In this document: positions 1 to 8,964 of the stretch, one piece after another | Layout of the letters: the number at the start of each line of letters is the position of its first letter | Position numbering within the stretch: the stretch's first letter is position 1 | DNA from: Streptomyces sp. CA-210063 | GTDB lineage: Bacteria > Actinomycetota > Actinomycetes > Streptomycetales > Streptomycetaceae | Direction: 5' to 3' | Length of the DNA stretch: 64,000 bases | Assembly (NCBI RefSeq): GCF_024612015.1 | Contig: NZ_CP102512.1 | Span: 8,990,001 to 9,054,000 of the forward strand | The notes under the pieces: generated by a model | Database searches by the model: none | What the model was told of the DNA's origin: nothing | Seen by the model: the letters and a program-made list of their open reading frames with translations, nothing else | Translations under genes and position numbers: made by a program

Positions 1-42
1 CGGGGGAGGCCCCGACACCCCGCCCACGGCCAGGCTGGGCCC

Positions 43-984
43 ATGACCAGCATCGACGTACAGGACCTCACCAAGGAGTACGGCACCGTCCGCGCCGTGG
101 ACCACCTCACCTTCCGTGTGGAACCCGGCCGTGTCACCGGCTTCCTCGGCCCCAACGGCGCCGGGAAGTCCACCACCATGCGGCTCGTCCTCGGTCTGGA
201 CCGGCCGACCTCCGGCACCGCCACCGTCGGCGGCCGCGCCTACGCCGACCTCGACGAACCGCTGCGCCATGTGGGCGCCCTGCTCGACGCGCGGGCCGCG
301 CACGGATCACGCACCGCCCGCGACCATCTGCGCGCGCTCGCGGCGAGCAACCGCATCGCGCCCGCCCGCGTGGACGAGGTGCTGGAGGAGACGGGCCTGG
401 CGAAGGTCGCGCGGCGCCGGGTGAAGACGTACTCCCTGGGCATGCGCCAGCGCCTCGGCATCGCGGCGGCCCTGCTCGGCGACCCGTCCGTCGTCCTGCT
501 GGACGAACCGTCCAACGGCCTCGATCCCGAAGGGATCATCTGGATCCGGGAGTTGCTGCGCCGCCTCGCCCGCGAGGGCCGGACCGTCCTGGTCTCCAGC
601 CACCTCATGAACGAGACCGCCTCCTTCGCCGACCACCTGGTCGTCCTCGGCCGCGGCCGCCTTCTCGCCGACACCTCCATGCGGGAGTTCATCCACGCGC
701 GCGTGCAGCCCCGCGTACGGGTACGCACCACGGACACCGACACCCTCACCGACCTCCTGACACGGCACGGCCACCGGACGGCGGAGAGCGAGCACGGAGG
801 CCTGACGGTGTTCGACGCGCGCGTGGACGACATCGGCCGCCTCGCCTCCGGCGCCGGCCTGACGATCCTCGAACTCGCCGCCGAGGAGGGCACCCTGGAG
901 CAGGCCTACCTCGATCTCACCGCCAAGGAGGCCGAGTTCACCGCCGCCTCCGCCGCCACCCCCGCCCAGCCCCAGGAGGCCTGA
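43..984 (+). CDS. ABC transporter ATP-binding protein (drug/antibiotic exporter type)
   Basis: The 313-residue protein is the cytoplasmic ATPase of an ABC-2 type exporter. Walker A (GPNGAGKS, residues 36-43), the signature YSLGMRQRLGIA and Walker B VVLLDEPSNGLD are all intact, followed by the switch histidine in LVSSHLM. The C-terminal 90 residues match the extension typical of DrrA/BcrA-like ATPases. The next gene, starting 2 bases after the stop, encodes the membrane partner, so the two form one exporter operon. The substrate cannot be told from sequence. The ATG is close to the window edge and the promoter lies outside or within the first 42 bases. Confidence 0.93.
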   Translation: MTSIDVQDLTKEYGTVRAVDHLTFRVEPGRVTGFLGPNGAGKSTTMRLVLGLDRPTSGTATVGGRAYADLDEPLRHVGALLDARAAHGSRTARDHLRALAASNRIAPARVDEVLEETGLAKVARRRVKTYSLGMRQRLGIAAALLGDPSVVLLDEPSNGLDPEGIIWIRELLRRLAREGRTVLVSSHLMNETASFADHLVVLGRGRLLADTSMREFIHARVQPRVRVRTTDTDTLTDLLTRHGHRTAESEHGGLTVFDARVDDIGRLASGAGLTILELAAEEGTLEQAYLDLTAKEAEFTAASAATPAQPQEA

Positions 985-986
985 CC

Positions 987-1709
987 ATGACGTTCGCAGC
1001 CGTCCTCCACTCCGAGTGGATCAAGATCCGTACCCTGCGGTCGATGCTGTGGGCCCTCCTCGCGGTCGTCCTCGCCACCGCGGCCTTCTCCGCGCTCGCC
1101 GGACTCGACTCCGACGGCACCGACTTCGACCCGCTGCACGCCGCGTTCTTCGGCGTCAACTTCGGCCAGGCCGCGGCGGTCGCCTTCGGTGCGACGGCCG
1201 TGTCGTCCGAGTTCCAGGGCGGCGCCCTCAGACTCTCGCTGGCCGCCGTACCCCGCCGGGGCCGGTGGTTCACGGCCAAGGCGGTCGCGATCGGTGTACC
1301 GGCCCTGGCCGTCGGCCTGCTCACCGGATTCGTGAGCCTCGCCGTCGGCAAGGCCGTCCTCGGCGACAGGACGAGCGGACTCTCGGCCGCCGAGGGCCTG
1401 CGCGGCGCCGTCGGCTGCGGCGTCTACCTCGCTCTGATGGCCCTCCTCGCGGCCGGCCTGACCGCCCTCCTGCGCAGCGGCGTGGCAACCCTGAGCATCC
1501 TCATCCCGTTCCTGCTCATCGTGTCCTTCGTCGTCGGGGGAGTCTCCGGCGGCATCGCGGACTTCCTGCCGGACAAGGCGGGCCAGGTGATCCTCCACGA
1601 GACGTCCGACGGCGCGCTCGGCCCCTGGAGCGGCCTGGCGGTGACGGCGCTGTGGGCGGTGGCCGCGCTGGCGGCGGGCGCGTGGAGCGTACGGCGCAGG
1701 GACGCCTGA
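987..1709 (+). CDS. ABC transporter permease, ABC-2 type
   Basis: This 240-residue integral membrane protein has about six hydrophobic segments. It starts with the N-terminal HSEWIKIRTLRS motif common to Streptomyces ABC-2 permeases, followed by TM1 (LWALLAVVLATAAF), and ends in a TM plus the basic tail SVRRRDA. It follows the ATPase gene by 2 bases and must be translationally coupled to it. Role inferred: membrane half of an efflux pump. The family often exports antibiotics or lipids, but nothing here fixes the substrate. Confidence 0.9.
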   Translation: MTFAAVLHSEWIKIRTLRSMLWALLAVVLATAAFSALAGLDSDGTDFDPLHAAFFGVNFGQAAAVAFGATAVSSEFQGGALRLSLAAVPRRGRWFTAKAVAIGVPALAVGLLTGFVSLAVGKAVLGDRTSGLSAAEGLRGAVGCGVYLALMALLAAGLTALLRSGVATLSILIPFLLIVSFVVGGVSGGIADFLPDKAGQVILHETSDGALGPWSGLAVTALWAVAALAAGAWSVRRRDA

Positions 1710-1750
1710 CGCCACGACAGGTGTCAGTGGTGCGCGCTTTACTGGACCGC

Positions 1751-2188
1751 ATGAGCATCACGCGGCACCTCGCCGTCATCGAGCGGCTGTGCTCCGAGGA
1801 CTTCCCGGCGGAGCCCGGCCGGTCGGACGCCGGCACGGCCGGACCCGGCTATCACGTCGCCGAGTTACAGACGAGCGCCGACTTCTGGGAGGACGACGGC
1901 ACACGCCGGGAGGAGACCGAGGAGCAGTACGAGGCGGACCGGGACGCCCTGTCGCAGCTGCTCACCGAGCGCTGGGGCGCCCCCGACGTGTTCAGCCTGT
2001 GGAGCGTCCTCGACCGGTCCCTGGACGGCGAGGACATACCCGAGCCCTGGGCGGTGCTCAGCTCCGACGTCCCGGACGTGCATCTCTGGCAGGCCGACGG
2101 CCGCTGGGTCGCCCTCGGCGTCTCCCAGTGGGACAAGGAACTGCCGTTCCAACTCCTCGCGCTGATCACGGAGATCGACCCCCCGTGA
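1751..2188 (+). CDS. hypothetical protein, acidic, TTA codon
   Basis: I do not recognise a domain in this 145-residue, acidic, soluble protein. It begins MSITRHLAVIERL and ends ITEIDPP, with no signal peptide or membrane segment. The frame stays open further upstream, but that stretch antisense-shadows the permease gene, so the ATG at 1751 is the sensible start. A TTA leucine codon at 1865-1867 (in AELQT) would make translation depend on the bldA tRNA. It lies 41 bases downstream of the ABC operon and may be co-transcribed with it. Similar short proteins are common in streptomycetes, where their function is unknown. Confidence 0.7.
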   Translation: MSITRHLAVIERLCSEDFPAEPGRSDAGTAGPGYHVAELQTSADFWEDDGTRREETEEQYEADRDALSQLLTERWGAPDVFSLWSVLDRSLDGEDIPEPWAVLSSDVPDVHLWQADGRWVALGVSQWDKELPFQLLALITEIDPP

Positions 2189-2213
2189 CGCGCTGAGCCG
2201 AACGGTCCGGCGG

Positions 2214-2711
2214 TCAGCCCTCCGCCGCCACCCGCAGCCGTCCGAACTCCTCGGCCATCGTCGCCGCCGTCCAGTGCGCGTTCAGACCACTGGGATTGGG
2301 CAGCACCCACACGTGCGAGGCGCCGATCGTCCGCTCCTGCGGACCGACAGCGGCCTTGCGGTCGCCGAAGGCGGCCCGGTACGCGGTCACGCCGACCACG
2401 GCGAGCCAGCGCGGCCGCAGCCGCCCCACCTTGGCGGTCAGCAGACGCCCGCCCTCGACGTACTCCTCCGCCGTCAGCTCGTCGGCGCGTGCCGTCGCCC
2501 GCGCGACGACGTTCGTGATGCCGAGCCCGTACGACGGCAACTCGTCCTGCTCGGCGGGCTTGAGCAGCCGGGGTGTGAAGCCGGACAGGTGCAGGACGGG
2601 CCAGAAGCGGTTGCCGGGGCGGGCGAAGTGATGGCCGGTCGCCGCCGTCATCAGCCCCGGATTGATCCCGCAGAACAGGACCCGGAGGCCGTCCGCGGTG
2701 ACATCCGGCAC
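2214..2711 (-). CDS. mug: mismatch-specific G/U DNA glycosylase (Mug/TDG family)
   Basis: The 165-residue protein belongs to the Mug branch of the uracil-DNA glycosylase superfamily, which removes uracil or ethenocytosine opposite G. Motif 1 (GINPGL, near residue 15) and the second motif NPSGLNAH (near residue 142) are present, along with the intervening GITNVVAR. The GTG at 2711 is used as start. However, the reading frame upstream of it encodes TRFTQAELEAARDR, a stretch that resembles the N-terminus of other actinobacterial members, and only a CTG is available there. The true start may therefore be non-standard or the annotated protein short. It lies 44 bases downstream of purB on the same strand. 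Confidence 0.85.
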   Translation of the reverse strand: MPDVTADGLRVLFCGINPGLMTAATGHHFARPGNRFWPVLHLSGFTPRLLKPAEQDELPSYGLGITNVVARATARADELTAEEYVEGGRLLTAKVGRLRPRWLAVVGVTAYRAAFGDRKAAVGPQERTIGASHVWVLPNPSGLNAHWTAATMAEEFGRLRVAAEG

Positions 2712-2755
2712 CAGCCGGTCGCGGGCGGCCTCCAGTTCGGCCTGGGTGAAGCGGG

Positions 2756-4198
2756 TCAGAGGATCGCTCCCGGCGTGTAACCGGCGGCCTCGGGGCGCTG
2801 CTTGACGATCTCCTCGATCCGGCCGACGACGACGCCGACCTGATCGGCCGCGGCGCCCGTGAAGGACAGCTTGTCGGCCATGAGCGCGTCCAACTGGCCG
2901 CGGTCCAGCGGGATGCGGTCGTCGGCGGCGAGCTTGTCGAGGAGCTCGTTGCGCTCGGCGCCCTGCTCGCGCATCGCGAGGGCGGAGGCGACGGCGTTCT
3001 CCTTGATGGCCTCGTGCGCGACCTCACGGCCGACGCCCGCCCGCACCGCGCCCATCAGCACCTTGGTCGTGGCGAGGAACGGCAGATAGCGGTCCAGCTC
3101 ACGCGCGACGACGGCCGGGAACGCGCCGAACTCGTCGAGGACGGTCAGGAACGTCTCCAGCAGGCCGTCCAGCGCGAAGAACGCGTCCGGCAGCGCGACC
3201 CGGCGCACCACCGAGCAGGACACGTCGCCCTCGTTCCACTGGTCGCCCGCCAGCTCGCCGGTCATCGAGGCGTAGCCGCGCAGGATGACCATCAGCCCGT
3301 TGACGCGCTCGCACGACCGCGTGTTCATCTTGTGCGGCATCGCGGAGGACCCGACCTGACCCGGCTTGAAGCCCTCGGTCACCAGCTCGTGCCCGGCCAT
3401 CAGCCGGATCGTCTTCGCCAGCGAGGACGGCGCCGCCGCCAGCTGCACCAGCGCGGTCACCACGTCGTAGTCCAGCGAGCGCGGGTAGACCTGGCCGACC
3501 GAGGTGAAGGCCTGCGCGAAGCCGAGGTGCCCGGCGATCCGCTGCTCCAGCTCGGCGAGCTTCGAGGCATCGCCCCCCAGCAGGTCCAGCATGTCCTGGG
3601 CCGTGCCCACCGGGCCCTTGATACCGCGCAGCGGGTAGCGGCCGAGCAGCTCCTCGACCCGGCCGTACGCCACGAGCAGCTCGTCGGCGGCGGTCGCGAA
3701 CCGCTTGCCGAGGGTGGTGGCCTGCGCGGCCACGTTGTGCGAGCGGCCGGCCATGACCAGCTCGCCGTACTCACCGGCCAGCTTGCCGAGCCGCGCCAGC
3801 ACAGCCACCGTACGGTCGCGGACCAGCTCCAGCGAGAGCCGGATCTGCAGCTGCTCCACGTTCTCGGTGAGGTCGCGGGACGTCATGCCCTTGTGCACGT
3901 GCTCATGCCCGGCGAGGTCGTTGAACTCCTCGATCCGCGCCTTCACGTCGTGCCGCGTGACCTTCTCGCGCTCGGCGATGGAGGCCAGGTCGACGGTGTC
4001 GAGGACCCGCGCGTAGTCGGCGAGCGCCTCGTCCGGCACCTCGATGCCGAGGTCCTTCTGGGCCCGCAGCACGGCCAGCCAGAGCTGCCGCTCCAGCCTC
4101 ACCTTCTGCTCGGGCGACCAGAGCGTGGCGAGCTCGGCGGAGGCGTAGCGTCCGGCGAGGACGTTCGGGATGCGGGGCTTGGCTGGCGCAGAAGTCAC
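2756..4198 (-). CDS. purB: adenylosuccinate lyase
   Basis: This 480-residue enzyme cleaves adenylosuccinate to AMP plus fumarate and SAICAR to AICAR in purine synthesis. It carries the fumarase/aspartase superfamily signature GSSAMPHKMN and the usual N-terminus RIPNVLAGRYASAELATLW. The GTG at 4198 gives the length expected of Streptomyces PurB. The longer open frame to 4327 is not supported by homology. No Shine-Dalgarno is visible before this GTG, so the mRNA may be leaderless. The DUF4326 gene ends 59 bases upstream on the same strand. Confidence 0.95.
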   Translation of the reverse strand: MTSAPAKPRIPNVLAGRYASAELATLWSPEQKVRLERQLWLAVLRAQKDLGIEVPDEALADYARVLDTVDLASIAEREKVTRHDVKARIEEFNDLAGHEHVHKGMTSRDLTENVEQLQIRLSLELVRDRTVAVLARLGKLAGEYGELVMAGRSHNVAAQATTLGKRFATAADELLVAYGRVEELLGRYPLRGIKGPVGTAQDMLDLLGGDASKLAELEQRIAGHLGFAQAFTSVGQVYPRSLDYDVVTALVQLAAAPSSLAKTIRLMAGHELVTEGFKPGQVGSSAMPHKMNTRSCERVNGLMVILRGYASMTGELAGDQWNEGDVSCSVVRRVALPDAFFALDGLLETFLTVLDEFGAFPAVVARELDRYLPFLATTKVLMGAVRAGVGREVAHEAIKENAVASALAMREQGAERNELLDKLAADDRIPLDRGQLDALMADKLSFTGAAADQVGVVVGRIEEIVKQRPEAAGYTPGAIL

Positions 4199-4257
4199 GT
4201 GTATGGATTCTACTGGCGATTCCTGCAGGTGAGCACAGCGGGCCTCTTCGGAGGAAC

Positions 4258-4608
4258 CTACGAAGAGGACTCCGGGCGGTCGGCGATCTCCGCCAGGACG
4301 TCCCCGTGGCACGGCTCCGGCGCGCACCAGCAGGCCAGGGTCTTGCCGCGCAGCTCCGGCACCAGGGCCAGCAGCTCGGGGTCGGCCATCAGGTACTCCC
4401 GGTACTTGGCCATCACCTCGGCGCGCGTACCGTCGCGCTTCTTCTTCGGGGTGTCGTACTGGAACGGGTTGTACAGCGGATGCTGGGGCAGGTCCCAGTG
4501 GCCCATGGTCCAGCGGCGGCCGATGTAGACCAGGTCGCTGGGGGCGTACTCCAGACGGGGGCCGAAGTCGCGGATGCGGCCCTTCAGATTGATCACTGTC
4601 GTGGACAC
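4258..4608 (-). CDS. DUF4326 domain-containing protein
   Basis: A 116-residue soluble protein matching the DUF4326 family in its core: YIGRRWTMGHWDLPQHPLYNP in the middle and the C-terminal CWCAPEPCHGDVL motif with two cysteines and a histidine. The family is found in phages and bacteria and its biochemical role is not established. The cysteine/histidine motif suggests metal binding, which is inference. It lies upstream of purB on the same strand. Confidence 0.85.
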   Translation of the reverse strand: MSTTVINLKGRIRDFGPRLEYAPSDLVYIGRRWTMGHWDLPQHPLYNPFQYDTPKKKRDGTRAEVMAKYREYLMADPELLALVPELRGKTLACWCAPEPCHGDVLAEIADRPESSS

Positions 4609-4643
4609 GCGCGCCTCCCGGTGCGGCGGCTCCTACGCGGCTC

Positions 4644-5468
4644 TTACGCTAGCGCCCCCTCGTACGGCAGCAACTCGGGCCGCTTGGCCGGCAGGCCGTC
4701 GCCGGACGGTGCGGTTCGGGAGTGGCAGAACAGGAGCTGCTTCGGCGAGGTGCTCGTGAACGGGGATTGATCGTAGTCCCCGTAGCGCTGCGCCACGTCG
4801 AGACCGGCCAGCCGGCAGAGCGCCAAGAGTTCCTCGGGAAAGAAGCAGCGCATGCTGACTTTCTTGGTGCGTACGCACACGCCGTCGCGTAGGTAGTCCA
4901 GCGTGAACCGCAGCACTTGGGCGGCGGCGTCGTAGCTGGTCGTCGCTCGCACGTCGAGCCTCGCCCCGTCCCGGTCCGCGACCGACTTGTGGTGGTAGGG
5001 CGACTCGGGGAGCCGGCACAGCTTGGCCATGTCGGGGTTGAACACGTCCAGGATCAGGGTCCCGCCCGGTCGCAGCACGTTTCGCGCCGAGGCGAGGAAC
5101 GCGACCACGGAATCCAGGTCGTGCAGGTGCTGCATCGCGTTGGTCGCCGAGAACACCAGGGCGAAGCGCCTGTCGGAGCGGATGTCTCGGCAGTCCTGTT
5201 CCAGCCACTCGACCGGCAGTCGCTCGTCCTCGGCCCGCTGACGGGCACGCGCGAGCATCGAGGGCATGATGTCGAGCCCTGTGACCTCGACACCCGCCCG
5301 CGCGATCGGCAGGGTGATGCGCCCGGTTCCGCAGGCCACCTCCAGGACCGGACCGCCCGCCCGGACCGCTTGGCCGAGGAAGAACGGGATGTCGTGGGTG
5401 CGCGCGGTGAACTCCTGATCGTAGAAGTCCGCATCGTCGTATACGGCCAGGTCCTCCAGTGGCTTCAT
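4644..5468 (-). CDS. class I SAM-dependent methyltransferase
   Basis: A 274-residue soluble methyltransferase with a Rossmann-type SAM pocket: VLEVACGTGRITLPIARAG (motif I, residues about 41-59) followed by GLDIMPSML (motif II acidic loop). Later segments (FSATNAMQHL, LRPGGTLILDVFNP) fit the Methyltransf_25/11 families. Its start overlaps the stop of the upstream aminotransferase-like gene by 4 bases (ATGA), so it is the third gene of a radical SAM / PLP-fold / methyltransferase cassette. The substrate is unknown. It most likely methylates an N or O atom of the small molecule made by its two neighbours. Confidence 0.85.
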   Translation of the reverse strand: MKPLEDLAVYDDADFYDQEFTARTHDIPFFLGQAVRAGGPVLEVACGTGRITLPIARAGVEVTGLDIMPSMLARARQRAEDERLPVEWLEQDCRDIRSDRRFALVFSATNAMQHLHDLDSVVAFLASARNVLRPGGTLILDVFNPDMAKLCRLPESPYHHKSVADRDGARLDVRATTSYDAAAQVLRFTLDYLRDGVCVRTKKVSMRCFFPEELLALCRLAGLDVAQRYGDYDQSPFTSTSPKQLLFCHSRTAPSGDGLPAKRPELLPYEGALA

Positions 5469-6481
5469 CGCGCCACCGTCGGCGTCGGGCCGAAAGCGTC
5501 AGCAAGGCTGGTCAGGATGGAGCCGGACCAACTGCCCTCCCCGAACACGCTGACCGGCACGGCGAGCACGCCGCACTCACGCTGGAGCGTCTCCGCTGGG
5601 ATGTCGACCGGGAAGAAATAGTTGCCGGGACACGTCCGGCTCGCCGTGGGAATCGCCCCGAGCACCTCGTCCGGCAACCGTGCGAACAACCGCTCGGCCC
5701 GTGCGGCCAGTTCGTCGACGACCTGCCGGGGCACGTCACTGTGCTCGGTCAGCAGACGGGCGGCGAGCCCCAGCTGTGCCGGCGCCGGCGGATCCGCCCG
5801 GAACGCTTCGGCCCATTCGGCGTGCGCCGGGCCCAGCAGGACCACGCCGAACGTGCGTGGCCACAGCCATCCCTTGGTGACCGAATGCAGCAGGACCGCA
5901 CAACCGGTGTCCAGCAATCGCCGTGTGCCGGCGGCGAACGGGGCTCCCAGGTCGTAGACGCTGTCGATCAGCAGGCGGCGGCGTGGTGATTCCCGCAACC
6001 ACGAGATCACCGCGTCGCACTCGGCATCCGACAGGTAACGGCCGAGCGGCTTGCTGGGGTTGGCGAGCAGCAGGTATTCGGGCCGGTGGTCCGCCGGCGA
6101 CCCCGGCAGGGCCGGCGCCGGTAGCGTCGGGTAGGACATGGGGTCGAGGCCCGCGGCGCGGGCCAGCTCGAAGTAGACCGGGTACACGTCGCTGGGCAGC
6201 CACAACCGCGCGTGCACGGCGCGCAGCCGGTGGAACACCACACCGAGCCCGTGCCGGACCCCTCGACAGACCATGGCGTGGCCGGACCACTCTTCCGGCA
6301 GCTCGAAGCGCCGCAGCCAGGCTCGGGCGAGATCGCACCGGTGCACCGTACTCATGTCGGCCGGCGGTTCCGGTCGCATCGGGGCAAGCGCCCGGTACAC
6401 GTTGGTCTCGGCGGTGTCCAGAAGCGACGAGGAAGCACTGAGGTGCCGCTGCCGGAATTCCTGGAACTCCTCGAACCTCAT
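5465..6481 (-). CDS. PLP-dependent aminotransferase-like protein (class I/II fold)
   Basis: This 338-residue protein resembles aspartate-aminotransferase-fold enzymes. NPSKPLGRYLSDAE corresponds to the NPxNPTG region, LLIDSVYDLG supplies the Asp and Tyr that contact PLP, and HSVTKGWLWPRTFG supplies the Schiff-base lysine. The protein is about 50-60 residues shorter than ordinary class I aminotransferases and the conserved arginine near the C-terminus is not obvious, so the reaction could be decarboxylation, elimination or transamination. The ATG at 6481 overlaps the stop of the radical SAM gene (ATGA), as does its own stop with the methyltransferase. Tight coupling argues for one pathway. Confidence 0.75.
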   Translation of the reverse strand: MRFEEFQEFRQRHLSASSSLLDTAETNVYRALAPMRPEPPADMSTVHRCDLARAWLRRFELPEEWSGHAMVCRGVRHGLGVVFHRLRAVHARLWLPSDVYPVYFELARAAGLDPMSYPTLPAPALPGSPADHRPEYLLLANPSKPLGRYLSDAECDAVISWLRESPRRRLLIDSVYDLGAPFAAGTRRLLDTGCAVLLHSVTKGWLWPRTFGVVLLGPAHAEWAEAFRADPPAPAQLGLAARLLTEHSDVPRQVVDELAARAERLFARLPDEVLGAIPTASRTCPGNYFFPVDIPAETLQRECGVLAVPVSVFGEGSWSGSILTSLADAFGPTPTVAR

Positions 6482-7818
6482 GCCGATACGCCTTCCGGCA
6501 CGATCTCGCTGGCCCGGTCTTCCAGGGAGGCGTAGCAGCGTCCGTCGGCCATGACGTTCCAGCTGCGTGCGATCCCGCTGGTGCGTTCCCAGAGCAGGCT
6601 GGGCTCGGTGTAAGCGGCGATCCGCATCGGCCGTCCGTCCCAGCTGCCGTGGTAGACCGGCGCGCCCCAGGGCAGGCGGCTCGCCAGTTCGAAACCGTGC
6701 TGCTCGGCGAACCCGGTGACGACGGACAGCGAAACCTGGTGCTCTCGGCTCCAGACGTTGGCGGCGCGGTCGAAGTAGAGCGACTCGGTGCTGGTGGATA
6801 CGTAGAGCTCTTTGAAGCAGACTTCCTCGACACCGAGAGCCGCGGCCCACGAAAGGTAGTCGGCGACCTCGGCCGCGTCGGCGACGCCGCCGTGCTGGAG
6901 CACACAGATCAACCTCATCCGCAGCCCCGGCCAGCGGTCACGTTCCACGCGCCAGGTGTCGACGACAGAGCTCACCGGCGTGCGCAGCATCATCAGCCGC
7001 TCGTTGACGGCGTCGTCCTGATGGTGCCGGGAGACCGCCAGCACGCTCAGGCCCGCGGTGCTCAGGGCCGCGAGGCGGTCGGCCCGATCGGCGTGCCTGC
7101 CTTTCGCCAGGGTGTGCGCGTTGGTGATCAGGACGACCTTCGGGAAGGCCGCCGAGCAGGCGGACACCAGTCGCAGCTGCTGTTCGAACGGTATGAGCGT
7201 GGGCTCCCCGCCCCCGGTGATCACCGCACGCTCGGCACCTGCCGCGCGGGCGCGCTCCAGCCAGTGGGCGACCGCGTCCCACGGGACCCGTGCCGGTGCC
7301 TGGTCGCTGGAGATCGAAGCCGCGGAGAAGCAGAACGAACACCGGGCCTGGCAGGCGGAGGCGACCGGCAGAAGCGACACCGAGCGCGGTCGCGTGTCGG
7401 CGTAGCGACGCAGTGCCGAACCGTGCAGGTGCAGGGAGGACGCCATCGCGTCCTCGACGGTCGTCGGGCGCAGTGTGAACTCGTCGCCCGCTTCGTCGAG
7501 CTCGTGGACTGCTGACAACCGGATGCGAGCCTCGTGCAGTTCCATGCCGAGGCCGGTCGACACGTTGGGCACCAGCTTGTCGGGGTCCACCATGGTTTCC
7601 AGCACCAGCAGCCGGTCACCCGGCATGGCCAGACGGTCCAGCAGGCGTCGCGCCTTGCCGATGCCGATTCCCAACTCCGCGCGGGTCAGCAGGTGGAACC
7701 GGTCGGGATAGGTACTCTCCGGAATCCCCGCCTTGCCGTAAGCGTTCGCGTACTTGTCGAAGCCCTTCGCGAAGTTCGACAGCACGATGACGTGAAAACG
7801 CCGGTCGCTATGGTTCAT
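6478..7818 (-). CDS. radical SAM protein, unknown specificity
   Basis: A 446-residue radical SAM enzyme. The [4Fe-4S]-binding CxxxCxxC is at residues 156-163 (CQARCSFC) and is followed by the SAM-contacting VITGGGEPTL. An unusual N-terminal domain of about 150 residues (IVLSNFAKGFDKYANAYG...) precedes the barrel, and a C-terminal region containing DGRPMRIAAY and MADGRCYASL follows. No extra cysteine-rich SPASM domain is obvious. Start: ATG at 7818 (MNHSDRR). An in-frame ATG at 7833 is the alternative. It is the first gene of a three-gene cassette. I do not recognise the pathway; modification of an amino-acid-derived metabolite is a guess. Confidence 0.8.
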   Translation of the reverse strand: MNHSDRRFHVIVLSNFAKGFDKYANAYGKAGIPESTYPDRFHLLTRAELGIGIGKARRLLDRLAMPGDRLLVLETMVDPDKLVPNVSTGLGMELHEARIRLSAVHELDEAGDEFTLRPTTVEDAMASSLHLHGSALRRYADTRPRSVSLLPVASACQARCSFCFSAASISSDQAPARVPWDAVAHWLERARAAGAERAVITGGGEPTLIPFEQQLRLVSACSAAFPKVVLITNAHTLAKGRHADRADRLAALSTAGLSVLAVSRHHQDDAVNERLMMLRTPVSSVVDTWRVERDRWPGLRMRLICVLQHGGVADAAEVADYLSWAAALGVEEVCFKELYVSTSTESLYFDRAANVWSREHQVSLSVVTGFAEQHGFELASRLPWGAPVYHGSWDGRPMRIAAYTEPSLLWERTSGIARSWNVMADGRCYASLEDRASEIVPEGVSA

Positions 7819-8059
7819 CCCGTCATCATGCATGAACGGGCCCGGACGACATGGGCCGAACTGCAGGCGGAACGCGGTGTCCCGACCCGATCCGTCGTCA
7901 ACGACACGCCCCGCCCTGCCGCCCTTCGCCGCGGTGATCAGGATGCCGAGCAGCGCCGCCGGATCGGCAGCGCCTTCGGGCATCGTCGGCCCAGCGGGTG
8001 GTCTGAAGCGGGTGCACCCCGCGTTTCATCGGTGCACGGCAGCCGGGCGGGGCTCCGGG

Positions 8060-8899
8060 TCAGGGCCTCACGTGTCGCCAGTCCGTCACAGGGCCGGGGT
8101 TCGTGTGGTCCACAGGGGTGACCCAAAAGGCTTTGCCCAGCTCAGCGCTGAAGTGGGTGCCTGCCCGGCCGTCGCCCGAGGAGCGGCCCGTGAGACGGCG
8201 GGCGATCCACGGCAGCAGGTACTGCCTGGCGAACCGGGCGTGGGCCACCTGGCGTGCGGTCCATCCGGGCGGCGGCGTCACGGGCATCGGTGTACGCCAC
8301 TCGGGATCCTGCGCCTCGTGGCCGAGCGCCTGCCAGACCGCCTCGGCGACCCGGCGGTGGCCTTCGGCGGTGAGGTGCAGCCGGTCCACGTCCCACATGC
8401 GGGGATCGCCCAGCGAGGGCGCCCCGTACAGGTCGACGACCAGGGCGCCGTGCCGCGCGGCCAGCTCGTCGACGCAGCTGAACAGCTCCTCCATGCGCGG
8501 CCGGAACCGCTCCAGGACGGGGCCCTGGCGGCCCGGGCTGCGCATCAGGACGAGCTGCTTGCAGGCGGGGGCGAGGCGTTCCACGGCCTCCTCCAGGAGT
8601 CCGCGGACCCGCCCCATGTCGCACTTGGGCCGGAGCGTGTCGTTCAGGCCGCCGACCAGCGTGATCACGTCCGCCTCCATCGAGGCGGCCACCTCGACCT
8701 GCTCGGCGACGATCTGCCCGATCAGCTTCCCGCGCACCGCGAGATTGGCGTACCGGAAGCCGGGCGTCCGCGCGGCCATCCGGCCCGCGAGGAGATCGGC
8801 CCAGCCCCGGTACGAACCGTCGGGGAGGAGGTCGGACATGCCTTCGGTGAAGGAGTCGCCGACCGCGACAAGGCTGGAGTAAGAGGGATGCGTCTGCAT
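8060..8899 (-). CDS. SGNH/GDSL-type hydrolase
   Basis: The 279-residue protein has the SGNH esterase blocks: VAVGDSFTEG (catalytic Ser, block I), a Gly-containing block II (NLAVRGK), VGGLNDTL (block III, Asn) and WDVDRLHLTAEGH (block V, Asp and His). No signal peptide is seen, so it is probably cytoplasmic. Substrates in the family range from acyl esters to acetylated sugars, and none can be assigned here. The gene stands alone, with roughly 240 bases to the radical SAM gene and 65 to the next gene. Confidence 0.88.
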   Translation of the reverse strand: MQTHPSYSSLVAVGDSFTEGMSDLLPDGSYRGWADLLAGRMAARTPGFRYANLAVRGKLIGQIVAEQVEVAASMEADVITLVGGLNDTLRPKCDMGRVRGLLEEAVERLAPACKQLVLMRSPGRQGPVLERFRPRMEELFSCVDELAARHGALVVDLYGAPSLGDPRMWDVDRLHLTAEGHRRVAEAVWQALGHEAQDPEWRTPMPVTPPPGWTARQVAHARFARQYLLPWIARRLTGRSSGDGRAGTHFSAELGKAFWVTPVDHTNPGPVTDWRHVRP

Positions 8900-8964
8900 G
8901 GCGACAGAAATGGTATCCCGTGCACATACCCGGCGGTCGGTCGGCTCCCGCCCCCTTCCGGACC

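Noticed and set aside
1016..2188. A 390-codon open frame through the ABC permease gene
   Set aside because: Only its last third (from ATG 1751) has plausible coding character. The upstream part is Arg/Gly-rich and is a frame shadow of the permease gene.
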